From Candidatus Woesearchaeota archaeon (GTDB lineage: Archaea > Nanobdellota > Nanobdellia > Woesearchaeales > UBA11716), in the NCBI GenBank assembly GCA_013329175.1, contig DUKR01000033.1, positions 5,831 through 16,386 of the forward strand: DNA of 10,556 nucleotides, read 5' to 3'. Shown here in pieces: positions 8,401 through 10,556 of this stretch. The translations under genes and the position numbers were made by a program. How positions within the stretch are numbered: the first letter of the stretch is position 1; every line of letters starts with the position of its first letter. The notes below the pieces were generated by a model. It searched no databases. It saw only the letters and a list, made by a program, of their open reading frames with translations, and had not been told where the DNA came from.

Positions 8401-10116
8401 CTCCTCAAAACTCCATGAGCCAGCAAGAACACTGCCCTGCGTGCTTCCTTTCAGGGTTGCAAATCCTGTTATTGAGTCCCCGCCTGAGACGGAGCTGAAC
8501 ATCCAATCTATGAGCCTGGTGATGATGCCTTTGCCAGGGCCATGCACGCCGACAACAGCTCCCGTTACGGCGTTTCCTGCCAAATCCCTGCTCTTCTCGT
8601 CAAGGGAGATGTTGGCTATTGCCCCCGCCTCCTCAACTACTTTAATTGTCCTGACCTCTTCCCTGATGCCGCCATCGAGCTTTCGAACGGTTAGGTTAAA
8701 GGCATCCCTGGGAAGAGTTATGTTGACTGTTGCTTCGCGGGCATTGGTGACTCTCTTGAGCCATCTTACGGGAGAGCCTATGCGGACAGGGGCTTTCTTC
8801 TCGATGGTGACGGCGCTTGTGATGTTGGCCACATTTACTGCTACTGCGCCTGTTGAGGCAGTATCTATGCCATCGGACGCACGCAGGGAGAATGCTGCAA
8901 GCCCCTCAAATCCTGGCTTTGGAGTGAGCAGGGCGTGGGTGGCGTTGAGAGTGATGTCTAATTCAGCTGAGCTTGATGCAGCATAGCTCAGAACATCGCC
9001 GTCAGGGTCGCTGAACAGGCGCACAAGCTCTATCGCTTTCTGGCTATCTCTCTGGATGCGAAGGTAGGTTAGGTTGTTGATTGCCCTCGGAGGAGAGTTT
9101 TCTGTCTCCTCAACAATAGCATAGGTGATGGAATCAATGGTAAGCGATCCAGACTCCACTTCAACTATCAAGGTGTAAACCTCTGCGCCTAAGGCTTCTA
9201 GGCGGCAGGTCCCTATGCATGAGTCAATGAAGGGGACGGTATCGGCCTCAAATATTGCAGAGAGGGTGTTTGCCTGGGCAGCTATGACATCTGCTGAACT
9301 CTCGGTGACGTTGTAGTAGATAAGCTGAGCGCTGATGCCGTTCTGGTAGCCTGTGCTTCTTGAGCCATAGCTTAAATAGAGGGTATCATCCCATGCATCA
9401 CGCTCGCTCGCAAGGCCGGTGAATGCACAGCATGCCCCATTCCCCCTGCAGGAGAGAGACGCTGAGGAGTCATCAAAGTGGTCAGCCCGCCAGAGGGTGC
9501 ACAACAGGCCATAATCAATGTCCCAGGTGAATTGAGCGCTGATCCCTATATCGATGATTCCTGATATCCCTTCTATCCCGTCGTTGTCCTCATCAAATGC
9601 TATGCCATCTGCGTAGAATAGCGAGGCAGTGATGGATTTCTGCCCCGTTGTTGCGTTTGCCTCAGGCGAAGCGCTTTCTGAAGTGCCAGTGTCAATGACT
9701 GCGTTTGCGGTGAGGAGGTTGCCTGTTGTTGCGTTGAGTGAGGTGTCAAGGATGAGCTTGTTTCCCGATGGCGTTTCAAGGTAGACCCTTGCAACGCTTC
9801 CACGCTCATAGGCTCCGGATATTTTCAGAGATTTGAGAGGGCCTGCCCTTTCAGGAAACCAAAGGTAGCTGGCATTTGTTGTGAATTCATGGGATACTTC
9901 CTGGCTAGCCAAGACTTCCCTTGTCACGGTGGCAAGGCCAGTCAGCGTGCCGCGAATATCCATAAATGCTGTTAACCCTACCAGCAGAAGGATAATCCCA
10001 AGAAGCATAGCTATGACAACATCCTCTTTTTTGGGTGTTCTTTCCCTTCCTGCCCGGGCACGCTTTGCACTAGCTGCTGCCGGGCGCTTTCTTTTTGCTG
10101 CCCGTTTTGCCTGCAT
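5425..10116 (-). CDS. Giant membrane-anchored multi-domain surface protein ending inside a LamG domain
   Basis: A 1563-residue protein. Residues 1-32 form a tail with 13 Lys/Arg; 33-52 (VVIAMLLGIILLLVGLTAFM) is one membrane segment, so the bulk should face outside. Residues about 195-330 hold six Cys (206, 223, 229, 230, 300, 304). Residues 341-430 are a cadherin-like Ig domain (SPPRA, LFSDPDGDVLSY, LRASDGIDTAS). LamG domains lie at about 565-775 and 1100-1300. Between them are an acidic linker (780-850) and a module with an EF-hand-like loop at 903-914 followed by WIVPHLSNQTFEI. A YTYQA module (about 1305-1356) and an Ig-like segment lead to a third LamG from about 1410, which stops at LYLNSVLQVTG, before its last strands. 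Those strands occur in the next gene. The gene starts one base after the RHH gene's stop, and three in-frame stops (TAG, TGA, TAA) end it. Glycan or protein binding at the surface is inferred. Confidence 0.9.
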   Translation of the reverse strand: MQAKRAAKRKRPAAASAKRARAGRERTPKKEDVVIAMLLGIILLLVGLTAFMDIRGTLTGLATVTREVLASQEVSHEFTTNASYLWFPERAGPLKSLKISGAYERGSVARVYLETPSGNKLILDTSLNATTGNLLTANAVIDTGTSESASPEANATTGQKSITASLFYADGIAFDEDNDGIEGISGIIDIGISAQFTWDIDYGLLCTLWRADHFDDSSASLSCRGNGACCAFTGLASERDAWDDTLYLSYGSRSTGYQNGISAQLIYYNVTESSADVIAAQANTLSAIFEADTVPFIDSCIGTCRLEALGAEVYTLIVEVESGSLTIDSITYAIVEETENSPPRAINNLTYLRIQRDSQKAIELVRLFSDPDGDVLSYAASSSAELDITLNATHALLTPKPGFEGLAAFSLRASDGIDTASTGAVAVNVANITSAVTIEKKAPVRIGSPVRWLKRVTNAREATVNITLPRDAFNLTVRKLDGGIREEVRTIKVVEEAGAIANISLDEKSRDLAGNAVTGAVVGVHGPGKGIITRLIDWMFSSVSGGDSITGFATLKGSTQGSVLAGSWSFEEQGSIAFDDSGNDNLGIIEGTAIANGSRGYARNFSNDLDAIEFSNGRSLNLDAFTLTAWVRMDGSDKRQQVIAARQGDAFVLSVAKDTGTFRLEVRQDSAKKEKKANEKKTVALTSTIRPEAGRWYFIIAAVGDDAALFVYDEGFTLLDKVVAADAGPVAGNAGWLSIGGIRKRDKLSFSGVIDEVRLYQGILSVDNIRSIHAATGGKSNGTYEEAAKYVEEEADASPQDGNVTEEIIKETELPDEFSESDLVKLIIENPVDEVEVEFETPGPQAIEEEISDFRKLITISSDIHYTDVLAYASLPKEANAEAISLWWLINGSRKAMDFDAYDTNNNSKIDYIEWIVPHLSNQTFEITIRVLTLHSVAEVGKNWTVYFNASGTANLSITLLDDAMYHTTWGEWPVDDPETPDHLRFIELLGDSAAVTHQKRMDDEDAIAELFVEGWNYSEGILINEWLIEAKHAIRFQFGDEVAYAYNSPGVTISFVPPTPDSGSAQDEQFVVINASITASNLTRFIYSWNRTNITMYNSSLLLMYNFENLSALGEDNLHAVDVSGNSRNATLFNGANFTGNGRFNGALDLPGSDEYAQVALDGTSQEEFTVSLWFKADNTADNGEMWVWHPTSESGSAFAGINLVSGNLRYWADNANRVQVGIPSGVWIHAAMSLDSSDLWRFYINGTLNSSYQDDSTHSYQSTAKNITMGTGFWGYFDGKLDEVKMWNRSLSPSEIYYEYASALVKVDSDSWEFIINQTFNSTNLLDNGSYTYQAFASNATGSFAATEERSITIGTTPTTPPVLSFVNPTPANGSNTTNTSVLINVTVTESALGAFSFLWNGTNVTLYNDSLILMLNLNNNSAIGENDSVAVDVSNLGNNGTIIGATITEKGRYGQALNTSGGQSMLNITDTAALNASRITLSLWFRPDYDYSSSPAHTSLIRHDRYELYLKDGNITFRYDAFNLSVRPTAISAGVWYHAIATYNETNQSLYLNSVLQVTG

Positions 10117-10117
10117 A

Positions 10118-10258
10118 TTACTGCTTCTCTTCCTTCAATGCCTTGGCGATGAGATACTCAAAGCCATGGCTTCTGTTTGCAAAGACGTGCTCGTCCACCT
10201 TGCCATCAAGCCATGTCAGGAGCTTGCGGTCAATGGTTATGGTTATGCGGTCTTTCAT
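10118..10258 (-). CDS. Small ribbon-helix-helix (CopG/MetJ-type) DNA-binding protein
   Basis: A 46-residue protein of the size and pattern of a minimal RHH domain. MKDRITITIDRKLL is the beta strand (RITITI, residues 4-9) leading into helix 1 (about 11-23, LLTWLDGKVDE). NRSHGFEYLIAKALKEE (28-44) is helix 2, with the NRS cap typical of the family. RHH proteins dimerise through the strand, which inserts into the DNA major groove; many repress their own operon. The TAA stop is one base before the ATG of the 1563-residue surface protein, so the two are almost certainly in one transcript. There is no toxin-like partner, so a regulator is more likely than an antitoxin. No Shine-Dalgarno sequence precedes the ATG at 10258, and the start may be leaderless. 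The family call is strong; the target is inferred. Confidence 0.87.
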   Translation of the reverse strand: MKDRITITIDRKLLTWLDGKVDEHVFANRSHGFEYLIAKALKEEKQ

Positions 10259-10269
10259 TGTCGCTTATT

Positions 10270-10306
10270 ATTACGTATTAAGTATGATACTATCATTAAT
10301 TGTAAT
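10270..10306. promoter_or_regulatory. Dyad-symmetric candidate operator upstream of the RHH gene
   Basis: The core ATGATA-C-TATCAT (10284-10296) is a perfect inverted repeat. It is flanked by ATTA (10277-10280) on one side and TAAT (10297-10300) on the other, then by ATTAC (10270-10274) and GTAAT (10302-10306), giving an imperfect dyad of 37 bp. It lies 12-48 bp upstream of the RHH start, where the promoter must be. The minus-strand CTTAATAC at 10283-10276 inside it is a weak TATA candidate. RHH dimers bind short inverted or tandem sites, so self-repression is plausible. Confidence 0.55.
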
Positions 10307-10490
10307 CTTTTTATGAGGAGAATGCCGCCTATCTTGTAAGTAGTGCAGAGCGGAAGCCATGACAGAAAAGAGCAATGCCCCTTTTTTATTCTCCATAAAA
10401 CTCACTCTTGCTCCCCCTGAGGTTTCCTACAATAGCATCTTTTCCCGTATTGAGATTCATAATAGATTATTTATGCTTATTGAGTAATCA

Positions 10491-10498
10491 TTTATAAA
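10491..10498 (+). promoter_or_regulatory. TATA box facing the right edge
   Basis: TTTATAAA on the plus strand matches the archaeal TATA consensus. Transcription would start near 10520, leaving a leader of about 20 nt before the GTG at 10540. The palindromic site could also read on the minus strand, but nothing begins at the right distance there. Confidence 0.5.
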
Positions 10499-10539
10499 TA
10501 TTGTGCAGGATTTTGTAACATTCCAAGGGGGAAAGAAAA

Positions 10540-10556
10540 GTGAAGGAAGAAAAGAA
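10540..10556 (+). CDS. Possible start of a divergent gene, truncated by the window edge
   Basis: GTG at 10540 opens a frame of five codons (GTG AAG GAA GAA AAG) before the window ends. A G-rich stretch (GGGGG, 10527-10531) lies 8 nt upstream as a possible ribosome binding site, and the TATA box at 10491 is at a suitable distance. Too little is visible to assign a product; the start itself is a prediction. Confidence 0.35.

Larger units (their letters stand above)
10259..10539. other. Intergenic control region between the RHH gene and a possible divergent gene
   Basis: It separates the minus-strand RHH operon from the possible plus-strand gene at 10540. It contains the dyad at 10270-10306 and the plus-strand TATA box at 10491. 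The middle (about 10320-10440) is less AT-rich and shows nothing I can assign. A plus-strand frame of 42 codons exists at 10359-10487 but has no visible signals. Confidence 0.6.

Noticed and set aside
8330..8986. Plus-strand 218-codon frame.
   Set aside because: It is antisense to recognisable cadherin-like and LamG domains of the 1563-residue protein and shows no family features.
10118..10258. RHH protein as the antitoxin of a toxin-antitoxin pair.
   Set aside because: The coupled downstream gene encodes a giant surface protein, not a small toxin, and no toxin-like frame is adjacent.
9881..10339. Plus-strand 152-codon frame with hydrophobic stretches.
   Set aside because: It is antisense to the basic tail and membrane segment of the giant protein and to the RHH gene, both of which are recognisable.
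10359..10487. Plus-strand 42-codon frame beginning MTEKSNAPFLFS.
   Set aside because: No ribosome binding site, no convincing promoter and no recognisable pattern; length is within chance for this stretch.

Overview
The window reads as archaeal, most likely a DPANN lineage of the Woesearchaeota/Pacearchaeota type. Three things suggest this. The genes encode large Asn/Thr/Ser-rich secreted proteins built from LamG and Ig-like modules and loaded with N-X-S/T sequons. The strongest ribosome binding site is GAGGTGAT, the complement of the archaeal 16S 3' end. TTTATAA-type TATA boxes sit about 20-35 nt upstream of starts. The lineage call rests on remembered resemblance and was not searched.

Nearly all coding is on the minus strand, so transcription runs right to left. 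The right-hand unit starts at 10258 with a 46-residue ribbon-helix-helix (RHH) DNA-binding protein. One base after its stop comes a 1563-residue membrane-anchored surface protein (10116 to 5425), followed by a 495-residue surface protein (5407 to 3920). The last two look like halves of one ancestral protein, split inside a LamG domain. The downstream half now has its own membrane anchor and a very strong ribosome binding site.

A 279-bp spacer (3641-3919) follows; its central 230 bp is about 14% GC. It carries short repeats and TATA-like sites. The left-hand unit is a 358-residue protein with four tandem helix-turn-helix-like repeats (3640 to 2564), whose stop overlaps (ATGA) the start of another large surface protein. 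That one has a signal peptide, an F5/8C-like domain and two LamG domains, and runs off the left edge (>855 residues).

Both units therefore have the same plan: a DNA-binding protein gene abutting or overlapping a giant adhesin-like surface protein gene, with repeat or dyad sequences upstream that could be operators. I infer self-regulated expression of surface proteins, but the sequence does not prove it. At the far right, 10259-10539 is an intergenic region with a dyad near the RHH gene. It also has a TATA box pointing to a possible plus-strand gene that begins at 10540 and leaves the window. I saw no rRNA, tRNA, CRISPR array or insertion sequence.
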